Positions 45,906 through 58,854 of a stretch of DNA of 64,000 nt are shown here, in pieces; the stretch's first letter is position 1, and every line of letters starts with the position of its first letter. The notes beneath the pieces are model-generated. The model was not told where the DNA came from. It saw nothing but the letters and a program-made list of their open reading frames with translations, and made no database searches. Location: the NCBI GenBank assembly GCA_951804985.1, contig OX638135.1, forward strand, positions 10,206,058-10,270,057. The letters are read 5' to 3'. This DNA comes from Dryomyza anilis (Eukaryota > Arthropoda > Insecta > Diptera > Dryomyzidae). The translations under genes and the position numbers were made by a program.

Positions 45906-46633
45906 CACCGTGCGTCAACTATCTTCGTCGTTATGTACTCCTTCAGTGATAACTCGGTGACCCATATACTTTCTTGAAAAGTGAGTATATTTTTGGGCTA
46001 AGTTTCAGTCCTGCACTTTCCAATCGAAGAAATACTTCCTCTATATTTTTTAGATGTTCGTTGAAGTCCTTGCCTATAATAATTATGTCGTCAAGGTATA
46101 CCAGGCAAGTTTTCCACTGTAAAACACTCAAAACATGCTCCATTAACCGCTCGAATGTTGCTGGGGCATTCCCAACCGGCACTACCAGAAATTGTCATAG
46201 TCCATCGCCGGTACTGAATGCGGTCTTCTCTCGATCGTTCTTATCGATTTCTACTTGTCAGTAACCGCTTTGTAAGTCCAACGTGCAAAACCACTTAGCA
46301 TTAGATAGTGTATGCAAGGAGTCATCGATTCTGGGCAGTCGATAATTATCCTTCTTGGTGACATCATTAAGCTGTCGGTTATCAACGCCGAGAACCGAGT
46401 ACTATCGTCCTTCTTTTTGACCAATACTACTGGTGAACTCCATAAACTCTCAGATGATTCCACCACGCCACTTGTGTGCATTTTTTCAACCAATTGTGAT
46501 ACTTCGTCTCTTTTCGCCTGTGGTACTCTTCTTGGTGCTTGACGAATTGTCTTAGCATCATCAGTGTCTATTCGATGTTTTACAATGGAAGTTCTGCAGT
46601 CCTTTTGGTCCTTTTCTGCAAATACATACATAT
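45906..46633 (-). pseudogene. pol: Element C reverse transcriptase remnant
   Basis: 45943-46182 reads NAPATFERLMEHVL, CLVYLDDIIIIGKDFNEH; 46251-46633 includes RQAPRRVPQAKRDEVSQLVE and SSPVVLVKKKDDSTRF. Frameshifts separate them. It stops at the left LTR of element D and resumes at 52797. Confidence 0.88.
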
Positions 46634-46848
46634 TGTTACGAATAGATGTAATTTGCTCCACTGTGCAAGCAATCAACAATAATAAATGAGACGCAAGACA
46701 ATTCAGCGCACTAAGCAATGTGTTAGAAAGAGACGGAAGATCATTCAGCGCACTGAGGCAGTGTGCGAGAAAGAGATGGAAGATCAGCGCATTAAAACAC
46801 ATGAGTGCGAATGAGATGCCAATAGCATGCGTCATTCACGAAACGAGT

Positions 46849-46893
46849 AGAAGGTTCTCGAAACAAGTCGAAGCTTGTCGAAACGTGTCGAAC
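46849..46893 (+). promoter_or_regulatory. Repeated palindromic motif upstream of the LTR TATA
   Basis: Four spaced CGAAAC/GTCGAA units, including the inverted pair CAAGTCGAAGCTTGTCGAA, directly upstream of the TATA box; kept in all LTRs of the family. Likely enhancer or repressor site; the factor is unknown. Confidence 0.5.
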
Positions 46894-46905
46894 TGATGCA
46901 TGCAG

Positions 46906-46913
46906 TATATAAG
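46906..46913 (+). promoter_or_regulatory. LTR TATA box
   Basis: TATATAAG, followed by GCGGCGC, repeated at 52520-52527 in the 3' LTR and conserved in E (60481-60488, minus) and in the right LTR of C. Confidence 0.75.
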
Positions 46914-47180
46914 GCGGCGCATCTGAGGCACTGTACTTCAGTTGTGATTTAATAGTGAACTAGTGCGTCTCGTGAGTGAACATTGTACAGATAAATTGTA
47001 GTAATTCAGCAGTTGATATAAGTGATAATTCTTTAAGTTGTTATTTAAATTAATAAAGTTAATTAATACTAGTTGAAATAATACTAGTTAAAACCAAATA
47101 TAAGTGCGTTTTTATTTTGTACACAATCCAGCGATACGAACTCGTATAACAGTTTTCCTTAGACTAAATTTTCGTAACAT

Positions 47181-47198
47181 TGGTGTCAGAAGTGGGAT
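47181..47198 (+). promoter_or_regulatory. Element D primer-binding site
   Basis: TGGTGTCAGAAGTGGGAT starts two bases after the LTR. The sequence would pair with a tRNA ending TCTGACACCA, of the kind found in leucine tRNAs (inferred). C has the same site at about 55780-55797. Confidence 0.8.
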
Positions 47199-47209
47199 TG
47201 TGGTACAAA

Positions 47210-48618
47210 ATGGTTAAATTCGAACAACTTAAAGTCGACCAGCTAAAGAAGGAGCTGGCGATTCATAATCTTCCAACTGTAGGTACGAAAGTAGAGCTAC
47301 AAAAGCGTCTAATGGAAAAATTAGAGAATCAAGGCATTGACCTCGCAGAGCACGAGTTTGAAGTGGAAGCTACAACAGCGTCATCGAAAAGTGTGGACAC
47401 GGAGCAAAAAGTACAGTCGCAAAGTTTTAATATGAGCCAGTTGCTCGGAGCAATACAACAACAGCTTCAAGAAAATGCCAACAAAATGGAACAGAAACTT
47501 CTAGAAAATTCAAAACAGCTCCAAGAAAATTCGACCAGAATGGAACAGAAACTTCTAGAAAATTCAAAACAGCTCCAAGAAAATTCGACCAGAATAGAAC
47601 AGAAACTTCAGGAAAATACCGAACAGCTTCAAGAACATTCGAAGCAGCTTCTGGAAGTTTCTAATACACTCCATGGCAAAGTAAACGAACTTGAGGCACA
47701 TGTAAATGACATTGTAGTGGACATTGATGACAAATTTGAAAAGTTGGAAAATGGTTTCGACAAAAAGCTACAGAAAATACAAGAAGATGTCAGTTTACTA
47801 CAGACAAGTGTAAACTGTCACAGCATGTTGTTACTGATACGAGGCTAAAATCGCCGATTTACGATGGAACGACAGCGTTCAACATTTTCAAGCTGCAATT
47901 TGAGACCACGGCTGTAAGTAATCGATGGAATAATGAGGACAGCGTAGTCGCACTTATCGTGGCGCTTAAAGGAGGCACAGCCGAAGTATTGCAGACTGTT
48001 CCAGAAAGTGATAGAAACAGTTATTTAGCGGTTATGTCTGCACTGCAACGAAAATATGGCAGTGATCACATGAAGCAAATCTACAGAATGGAACTAAAGT
48101 GCCGAATGCAAAGAAATGGTGAAACATTGCAGGCGTATGCAGCGGACGTCGAGAGGCTTGCGCATTTGTCGTATGCAGATTCAACGAGTGATTTCATAGA
48201 AAAGTGCAAGATCGAAGCCTTTGTTGACGGCATACGTGATCCGGAAACAAGACGTGCCACAGTGACAATGCCGAAAGTGACATTTACGGAATCTGTAACC
48301 ACAGCGCTAACACAGGAGACAGCAACTACGTTGTGCCGCCCAGCGCCAAAGGTCCGTAAACTAGATGTGGAGAACGAAGACCTACTTCAGGTAATTTGCC
48401 AAGCGTTAAAAAGTGGAGCTAAACCAGATTACACTGCTGCCAACCGAGACACCCAATTTAAAGGTAAATGCTACAACTGTGATACATATGGGCATATGGC
48501 ACGTGATTGTCGTAAAAAACGCAAGCGCTCTATGAATCCATTTGCAAATAAACCCCGACAAGAAGAAACCCAGGATCATGTCCAAAATAACGTAAATTTC
48601 AATCAATCTTTAAACTAA
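47210..48618 (+). pseudogene. gag: Element D Gag (SAP-like, coiled coil, CCHC), one frameshift
   Basis: Starts ATG at 47210. Residues about 4-40 (LKVDQLKKELAIHNLPTVGT plus KVELQKRLMEKL) fit the SAP helix-extended loop-helix motif, which in other proteins binds DNA. Residues about 85-155 are Gln/Glu/Asn-rich coiled coil with an 18-residue repeat (EQKLLENSKQLQENSTRM, 54 bp at DNA level). A frameshift near 47815 ends the first frame (47848) and Gag continues in 47850-48618 with FNIFKLQFETTAVSNRW, the capsid-like region and one knuckle CYNCDTYGHMARDC. The frame ends TTT AAA C + TAA. Gag forms the particle. The same start is seen in C (55770), so the frameshift is specific to D. Confidence 0.9.
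48609..48618 (+). promoter_or_regulatory. -1 ribosomal frameshift site at gag-pol boundary
   Basis: The gag frame reads T TTA AAC TAA: a canonical X XXY YYZ heptamer (48609-48615) immediately followed by the gag stop. The pol frame lies in -1, opens at 48591 and continues through the site (AAA CTA AAA CGA) without a stop for 2.1 kb. This is how gag and pol are commonly linked in such elements. C has T TTA AAG at the same place. Confidence 0.85.
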
Positions 48619-50708
48619 AACGAGTCAGTTCTGCAGGGCACGATCTGACTTCCATAACCGATTGCCCCAGAATCTCCATTTCACAAATTGCTCGAAAGCC
48701 AAATAGTTTAACTATCGAAGGACTTATTGATTGTACAGCATATATGGTAACGTTGGATACAGGAGCTTCACACTCAATTATAAGAAGTAACCTTGTTAGG
48801 GACGAAATAGATCCGCTTACCGGAATAAGATTGCAAACAGCGACAGGTGAAGAGGCTCCAATCAGAGGAAAAATTACCAAGGAAATCACGATTGGCACTA
48901 CGACAGTTAAGCATGATTTTATAGTGGCGGAAATAGTAGACGAAATAATACTTGGCATGGACTTCATGATAAGGAACGGTTTCACACTAGATCTAACAAG
49001 AAAAATTTTGAGTTATGCCAACACAGAGATCCAACTAAACATTGATTGTGACCAGAGCCCGAAAATTAAACAAGTTATCGCTCACAAAAATAGAAAAATA
49101 CCACCTAATTCAGAAGCAATTGTTTGGGCGAAATTAAATGGAGATTGTGGGATAAGCAAGTTGTGGTTTATAGAAGCGAATGTTGACCAAATGAGCAGAA
49201 GTAATATTGTTGTAGGAAGAACATTAGTAGAAGCGACAAAGGACAAAGTTGTTCCAATAAAAGTTCTCAACATGGAAAACTCGTCCAAATTTATTAAAAA
49301 GGGAACAGTGATAGGCCAGTGTCAAGAGGCATCAGCGATTATAAATTGTGAGTCAAATCCATCAAGGGACTACGGCACATCGCAAATAAACAAACAATCT
49401 ACTCACAGGTTTATAAATGAGTGGACGAAGGATTTGGCTGCCAAAGAAAAGAGTCAAGTGCAAAAGCTAATTGATAAATATCGGTGTATATTTGCTGAAA
49501 AGGGCCAAAAGGATGGCAGAACTGCCATTGTAAAACATCGAATAGACACTGGTGATTCTAACCCAATTCGTCAAGCACCAAGAAGGGTACCACTTGCGAA
49601 AAGAGATGAAGTATCACATTTGGTTGAAGAAATGCACACAAATGGCGTGGTGGAACCATCTGAGAGTCCATGGAGTTCACCAGTAGTATTGGTGAAAAAG
49701 AAGGACTGTAGTACTCGGTTCTGCGTTGATTACCGAAAACTTAATGATGTCACAAAGAAAGATAGTTATCCGCTGCCCAGAATCGATGACACCTTGGATA
49801 TACTATCTAATGCTAAGTGGTTTTCAACGTTGGACTTGCAAAGCGGTTACTGGCAAGTAGAAATCGATAACAAAGATCGAGAGAAGACTGCATTCAGTAC
49901 TGGAGATGGACTATGGCAATTTTTGGTAATGCCGTTTGGACTATGCAATGCCCCAGCAACATTCGAGCGGTTAATTGAGCACGTATTAAAAGGTTTACAC
50001 TGGAAAACATGCCTCGTATACCTTGATGACATAATTGTTATGGGCAAGGATTTCAACGAACATCTAAGAAATCTAGAGGAAGCATTTCTTCGATTGAAAA
50101 ATGCGGGTCTGCAACTTAGCCCAAAGAAATGCTCACTTTTCAAGAAAGAAGTCAAGTATCTGGGTCATCGAGTTACCACGGAAGGAGTGCATACCGATGA
50201 AGATAAAATAGTTGCAGTGAAGGAGTGGCCCAGACCGCAAAACCTACATGACCTACGAAGTTTCTTGGGGCTATGTACATACTACAGGCGATTTGTTCCA
50301 GGTTTTGCCAATGTTGCTAGCAGTCTTCACGAGTTAACAAGAAAGAACCGCGCATTTCAATGGGGCGATGATCAAGAAAGGGCGTTTTTGAAATTAAAAG
50401 ATCTGCTGTGCTCGGCACCAATTCTTGCGTATCCAATTCCAGGTGAGAAATTTATACTTGATACGGATGCGAGTGGATACGGAATCGGCGGAGTTCTCTC
50501 TCAAGTGATCAATGGACAAGAAAAAGTGATCGCATACTACAGTAAAACCTTGTCCAAACCCGAGCGAAATTACTGTGTCACCAGGAGGGAGCTTCTTGCT
50601 GTAATCGAAAGTGTGAAAATGTTCCACAAATACCTGTACGGACAACAGTTTCACTTGAGAACCGATCACGCAGCACTACGATGGTTACTTCAGTTCAAAG
50701 ATCCGTAA
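48619..50708 (+). pseudogene. pol: Element D protease, RT and RNase H
   Basis: Open in one frame from the frameshift site to a TAA at 50706-50708. Protease: VTLDTGASHSIIRSN and IILGMDFM. RT: APRRVPLAKRDEVSHLVEEM, STRFCVDYRKLND, FSTLDLQSGYWQVEI, CLVYLDDIIVMGKDF (catalytic YLDD). RNase H: LDTDASGYGIGGVLSQ, RRELLAVIESVKMFHKYLYG and LRTDHAALRW. Protease releases the enzymes, RT and RNase H make the cDNA. The stop replaces a Glu codon (GAA in E), so the copy is broken here. Confidence 0.95.
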
Positions 50709-52210
50709 GGTCAAATTGAGCGTTGGATAGAGCGATTGCAGAGCTACGATTTCTCAATCGAACATCGTAAAGGAGGAAACCATGGAAATGCAGATGCTCT
50801 GTCACGACGCCCATGTAAACTAGAATGCAGACATTGTTCAAGAGCGGAAGGAAAAGAAAACATAATTGACATTCGTTTGCTCAATGTTTTGCCCGATGAA
50901 AAATGGACTTCGGAACAAATTCAAATTGATCAAAAGAGTGATCCCGACCTCACAAAAATCATGATGTTCAAGGAACAGCAAAGAAAACCATCATGTGAAG
51001 AGAAAGCTTCCGACAGCCCAATAACTAAGGCGTACTGGGCACAGTGGCAGAGCTTAAAGTACAAGACGGTTGCCTATATCGTGTATGGGAAAGTGAAGAT
51101 GGCATGTCCGCTCGAAGTTTGATTGTTGTTCCTAAGTAAAAAACAAAAGAGGTATTAGCGGAATACCATGGTGGATCAATTGGAGGACACTTGGGCATAA
51201 ATAAAACGGTCGAGAAGGTAAAGAAACGTTTTTATTGGGTTGGATGCCAAGAGTCAGTCGCCCATTGGATCCGCAGTTGTCCGCAATGTGTACCAGCAAA
51301 AGGACCAACAGTCAGAAGTCGCGGCAGAATGCATCAGTACAACGTGGGAGCACCATTCGAACGTATCGCCATGGATGTCGCCGGACCATTTCCAATCAGT
51401 GATGCGGGTAATAAGTATGTGCTTGTCGTCATTGACTACTTCAGCAAGTGGCCTGAAGTGTATCCCATGCCAAATCAAGAAGCCACAACAGTTGCGGATG
51501 CGTTAGTTAACAACTGGGTAAGCCGTTTAGGAGTACCATTGGAATTGCATCCTGATCAAGGAAGAAATTTTGAGTCTGCTGTATTTAAAGATGTATGCAA
51601 AGTCCTCAACATACACAAAACACGAACAACGCCATTGCACCCGCAATCTGATGGCATGGTAGAGAGATTCAATCGGACCTTGGAAGAGTATCTCAGAAAA
51701 GTGGTTGATAAAAATCAAAAAGATTGAGATACACACATACCATTATTCCTCATGGCTTATCGGACGGCGATTCATGATACCACAGTAGCTTCACCATCTA
51801 AAATTGTTTTTGGAACAGACTTAAGATTACCTGCGGATTTAAAGTTTGGAGCGAGACCTTCAGTTGAAATTTCTATACACAATTATGTGTCCAGAAAAAG
51901 TGAAAAAATGAACAAAGTGCATCAGTTTGTAAGACAGCGTACACAATTTGCGAGTGATAAGATGAAGGCCAGATACGACTTGCGCACAAATTCAGAGGGA
52001 CTTACGGTAGGACAACTTGTTTTGCTCTATAACCCACAAAGGAAGAAAGGCTTATCTCCTAAGCTACAAACACACTGGGAAGGACCATACAAGATAATTA
52101 AAAGAATTAACGATGTCGTGTATCGGATTCAGAATACTGCAGGCGTTAGAAGAAAAATGAAAGTGGTACATTTAGAAAGGTTGGCGCCGTATAGACAGAG
52201 AGAGGATTAA
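50709..52210 (+). pseudogene. pol: Element D integrase with breaks
   Basis: The frame resumes after the stop (RWIERLQSYDFSIEHRKGG), shifts by loss of one base near 51055 (E has AAAGCTACAAG, D AAAGTACAAG), and carries stops at 51137-51139 and 51725-51727 (TCA and TGG in E). Domains: zinc binding GGHLGINKTVEKV...RSCPQC; DDE core MDVAGPFPISDAG, DQGRNFESAV, DGMVERFNRTLEEY; C-terminal GPY module HWEGPYKIIKRI ending LERLAPYR. It would insert the cDNA but is non-functional here. Confidence 0.93.
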
Positions 52211-52230
52211 CATCTGTTCGGGACGAACAG

Positions 52231-52247
52231 ATTTAGGAGGAGGGCAG
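52231..52247 (+). promoter_or_regulatory. Element D polypurine tract
   Basis: TTTAGGAGGAGGGCAG abuts the 3' LTR. E has GGTGGAGGGCAG at the equivalent place on the minus strand (60760-60771). Confidence 0.8.
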
Positions 52248-52793
52248 TGTTACGAAAAGATGTAATTTGCTCCACTGTGCAAGCAATCAACAATAATAAA
52301 TGAGACGCAAGACAATTCAGCTCACTAAGCAATGTGTTAGAAAGAGACGGAAGATCATTCAGCGCACTGAGGCAGTGTGCGAGAAAGAGATGGAAGATCA
52401 GCGCATTAAAACACATGAGTGCGAATGAGATGCCAATAGCATGCGTCATTCACGAAACGAGTAGAAGGTTCTCGAAACAAGTCGAAGCTTGTCGAAACGT
52501 GTCGAACTGATGCATGCAGTATATAAGGCGGCGCATCTGAGGCACTGTACTTCAGTTGTGATTTAATAGTGAACTAGTGCGTCTCGTGAGTGAACATTGT
52601 AAAGATAAATTGTAGTAATTCAACAGTTGATATAAGTGATTATTCTTTAAGTTGTTATTTAAATTAATAAAGTTAATTAATACTAGTTGAAATAATACTA
52701 GTTAAAACCAAATATAAGTGCGTTTTTATTTTGTACACAATCCAGCGATACGAACTCGTAGAACAGTTTTCCGTAGACTAAATTTTCGTAACA
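52248..52793 (+). repeat. Element D 3' LTR
   Basis: 546 bp, TGTTACGAAAAG to TTTTCGTAACA, nearly identical to the 5' LTR. Confidence 0.96.
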
Positions 52794-53348
52794 ATATATT
52801 TATCAATTAGCTTTGGATTTTTTCTCTTTTCTTTGGAAGCCAAATTCTACATCCACTCATTTATAAAATTGTGAGTTGATGGCTTACCAATTTTGGTGTG
52901 ATGAATTTGATTCGCAATTTATAATCAATGATGCCTCTTGACACTGGCCTATCACTGTTCCCCTTCTGATTAATTTGGATGAGTTTTCCAGATTGAGAAC
53001 TCTTATATGAACAATTTTGTCATACGCCACCTCAAAAAGTATTCTTCCATAATGCTTCTATAATGCTCTTCGTTTGCTTCAACAACCCACAACTAGCTTA
53101 TCCCACAATCTTAATAAAAAAATTTCATGTTAAATCTAGTGTAAAACCGTTCCTTATCATGAAGTCCATGCCATGTATTATTTCGTCTACTATTTCCGCC
53201 ACTATAAAATCATGCTTAACTGTCGTAGTACCAATCGTGATTTCCTTGGTAAACTTTGCTCTGATAGGGGCCTCTTCACCTGTAGCTGTTGGTAATCTTA
53301 TTCATATAAACGGCTTTACTTCGTCCTTGACAAGGTTACTTCTTATTC
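52794..53348 (-). pseudogene. pol: Element C pol remnant between D and the TIR element
   Basis: Continues C after D: the minus strand resembles the protease-RT spacer and protease C-terminal half of D (compare 48790-49490), with several stops and deletions. Confidence 0.8.
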
Positions 53349-54223
53349 AGCCTTATCGTGAATAAAATTCCTCAGGGAATTTTTACCCTGGAAAATAAGT
53401 ATCGTGAACAATATTCGAAAAGGGAAAAAATGTTTCCCTAAAAAAACTACGTATCATGAACAACATTTTGGAGGAAAAATTACCCCTGTTTCGCCGAAAA
53501 AATTCCGCCACTTTTTCATCGGGGAAAAGAATTAATTAAAAACAAAACACACTTTAATTAACTATACTTTTATTTATAATATTTTAACAAATATCTATGG
53601 ATAGCGCCAAAATTATTTAAATATTTTTATATACATATTTCTGCACAAATAAATTACACTGCAAAAACTTCACCGGCTGGGGAATATCTTAATTTTTTTT
53701 TAACTCTGGAAAAATGAAAGCAATCTAATCACAACATTTTCTTAAATGAAAAACTACAATTAAGAATCATTTTATATACTTTTAATTGCAGTTTAACATA
53801 ATTTTAACTTCAATATTTATTTTCACAACACAACGCAATTTTATCCAACAACACTGTTTGACATTTGGCAAAACAGCTGATTTAGCGTTGCCTGATGTCC
53901 ATTTCTAATTGCAAATTAAACTTTTATTGAGTTAAAAAATGTGAAATTTGTGCATAAAAGTATAGTTAAGTGCAAATAATAAAGATCTGTATACATATTT
54001 TATATCTGAACTATTATTTTACAACTTTATTATCTGAAATGATAAAGATAACCAAAAAAACGCATTAAAAAAAATCTGGCCATATTGTAAAACTGCATTT
54101 GAATTTCGAACAAAATTCCGGAGGAATTGTTGTTCCTGGGAGATTGACGATACCAAAAAATTTTACCTGCGAACAAAAAATTCCAAGGGAATAGAATATT
54201 CCCCAAGTCTTCACGATAAGGCT
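53349..54223. mobile_element. 875-bp non-autonomous TIR element in C protease
   Basis: AGCCTTATCGTGAA at the left and its exact complement at 54210-54223. It splits the C protease between TGASHLII and the following residues. Subterminal repeats TATCGTGAACAA occur near 53400 and (variant) 53451. A possible TTATT duplication (53343-53347 and 54226-54230) is not exactly at the ends. No transposase. Confidence 0.8.
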
Positions 54224-55770
54224 AATTATTAAGTGTGAAGCTCCCGTATCCAATTTTACCATATATTCTGCACAATCAGTGAGTCCTTCGACAGTTAAGC
54301 TATTCTGTTTTCGAGCAATTTGTGAAATGGAGATTCTGCGGCAATCGGTTATGGGCGTCAGGTCGTACCCCGCAGAACTGACTAGTTTTACTTTAAAGAT
54401 TGTTTAAAATTGTTGTTATTTTCAACATGATACTGGTGTTCTTCATATCTGGGTTCCTCTGTGGATTGATTTAATAAGCGTTTGCGTTTTTTTACTGCAG
54501 TCACGTGCCATATGTCCATATGTATTACAGTTGTAGCATTTACTTTTAAATTGGATGTTTTTATTGTCAGCCGTGAAATCTGGCTTAGGACCAGTTTTTA
54601 ACTCTTGACAAATTACTTGCAATAAGTCTTCATTCTCTACATCTAGTTTACGGACCTTTAGAACTGGCGGCACAACGCATTTGCTGTCTCCTGTGTTACT
54701 GCTGTGGTGACCGTTTTCGTAAATATCACTTTGGGCGTAATCACTGTTGCACGTTTTGTCTCTATGCCATCAACGAACGCATCAATCTTGCACTTTTATA
54801 TGAAAAGACTCGATGAATCGGCGTAAGACAAATGCGCAAGCCTCGCGACGTCCGCTACATATGCCTGCAATATTTCACCATTTTGTTGCATTCGGCCTTT
54901 CAGTTCCATCCTGTAAATCTACTTCATGTGATCACTGTCGGATTTGCGTTGCAGTGCAGACATAACCGCAATGTAACTGTTTCTATTGCTTTCTAGAACG
55001 GTCTGCAATACTTCGGCTGCGCCTCCTTTCAGGGCCACAAAAGCGCTGCTATGCATTGTTCCATCGATTACTTACTGCCGTGGTCTCAAATTGTAGCTTG
55101 AAAATATTAAACGATGTGTTTCTACCGTACATCAGCGATATCAGCTTCGTACCACTAATAACAAGCTGTATGGAACAGCTTATCTGCAAACCATGCAAAT
55201 CTTTTTTTATTTCCTGGTGCTCTTTGTTTATGATATTTCTCATCAGCGTTGGCTTTCCATCTTTGCATTTTATCATCATCGTGATTCATTTGCGCTTCAA
55301 ACTAATTTAAATTTCCATGAAATATATTAGAAACTTCCAGAAGCTGTTTAGATGTTTTTGAAGCTGATAAGAATTTTCTTGCAGCTGTTTGAATTTTCCA
55401 AAAATTTCTGATTCATTTTGTTAGAATTTTCTTGAAGCTGATTTGAATTTTCTTGAAGTTTCTGTTCTATTTTGTAGGTATTATCTTGAAACTGTTTGGA
55501 ATTTTCTTGAGCCATTAACTGAAACTGTTGCTGCAAAGCTCCGATCAACTGGCTCTTATTAAAAACTTGAGTCTGCACTTTCTCCTCTGTATTCAGATTT
55601 TTTGATGGAGCTGCAGCAATTTCGACTTCAAACTCATGATTCGTGAGATCAATGCCTTGAACCGCCAATTCTTTGATTAGGTGCTCCACTTTCGTAGTAG
55701 CAGTTGTTAGATTGCGAGACGCCAGCTCCTTCTTTAGCTGCTCGACTTTAAGTTGATAAAATTTAACCAT
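54224..55770 (-). pseudogene. gag: Element C Gag and protease start
   Basis: 55348-55770 is the Gag N-terminus: MVKFYQLKVEQLKKELASRN (SAP-like, as in D), then a coiled coil with QENSNQLQENSNKM repeats. 55049-55279 is capsid (FNIFKLQFETTAVSNRWNN) and contains an unrelated-looking extra segment before it. 54443-54673 has LDVENEDLLQVICQELKTG and the knuckle CYNCNTYGHMARDC. 54224-54262 is the protease start VKLDTGASH. Frameshifts separate them. Confidence 0.88.
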
Positions 55771-55799
55771 TTTGTATCACAATCCCACTTCTGACACAA

Positions 55800-56126
55800 A
55801 CGTTACGGAAATTCAGTCTACGGGAAACTGTTCTACGAGTTCGTATCGCTGGATTGTGTACAAAATAAAAACACACTTATATTTGGTTTTAACTAGAATT
55901 ATTTCAAATAGTATTAATTAACTTTATTTATTTAAATAACAACTTTATTAACAATCATTTATAAAAACTGCTGTATATTACAATTTAACTTAACAATGTT
56001 CGTTCACTAGTTCACTATTAAATCACAAATGAAGTGCTGCTCAGATGCGGCGGCCTTATATACTGCATACATCAGTTCGACAAGTTTCCACTTGTTTCAA
56101 GAAGCTTCTAAACTTTTCGTGAATGA
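55800..56126 (-). repeat. Element C 5' LTR, truncated
   Basis: Begins CGTTACGGAAATTCAGTCTA next to the PBS and matches the first 320 bp (plus-strand sense) of the family LTR, including CTTATATA at 56055-56062; then it runs into (TA)n. Confidence 0.88.
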
Positions 56127-56131
56127 TGTGT

Positions 56132-56193
<62 letters not shown>
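56127..56193. repeat. (TA)n microsatellite
   Basis: Pure TA run between the C LTR and the SINE. Confidence 0.95.
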
Positions 56194-58849
<2,656 letters not shown>

Positions 58850-58854
58850 ATATA

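Larger units (their letters stand above)
46634..47179 (+). repeat. Element D 5' LTR
   Basis: Starts TGTTACGAATAG and ends TTTTCGTAACA. Contains an upstream array of TCGAAAC/GTCGAA motifs and a TATA box. Confidence 0.96.
46634..52793 (+). mobile_element. Ty3/gypsy element D, young, inserted in C
   Basis: 6160 bp with 546-bp LTRs at 46634-47179 and 52248-52793 that differ at about seven positions. ATAT flanks both sides. PBS, gag, pol with protease-RT-RNase H-integrase, and PPT are all present on the plus strand. The family is distinct from A/B: different PBS, Gag with a SAP-like start and a -1 frameshift between gag and pol. A gag frameshift, a pol frameshift and three pol stops make this copy defective. 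Confidence 0.96.
43037..56126 (-). mobile_element. Ty3/gypsy element C, old host of element D
   Basis: LTR remnants at both ends (43037-43554 and 55800-56126), with integrase, RT, protease and gag remnants in minus orientation between. Element D (46634-52793) interrupts it within the start of RT and an 875-bp TIR element interrupts its protease. Without these it is about 6 kb, like D. Sequence relatedness shows C, D and E are one family. The right LTR is cut by a (TA)n run. Confidence 0.9.

Noticed and set aside
52207..52449. 80-residue minus frame repeated at 46251-46835
   Set aside because: It lies in the LTRs of element D, read antisense; the repeat is the LTR pair.
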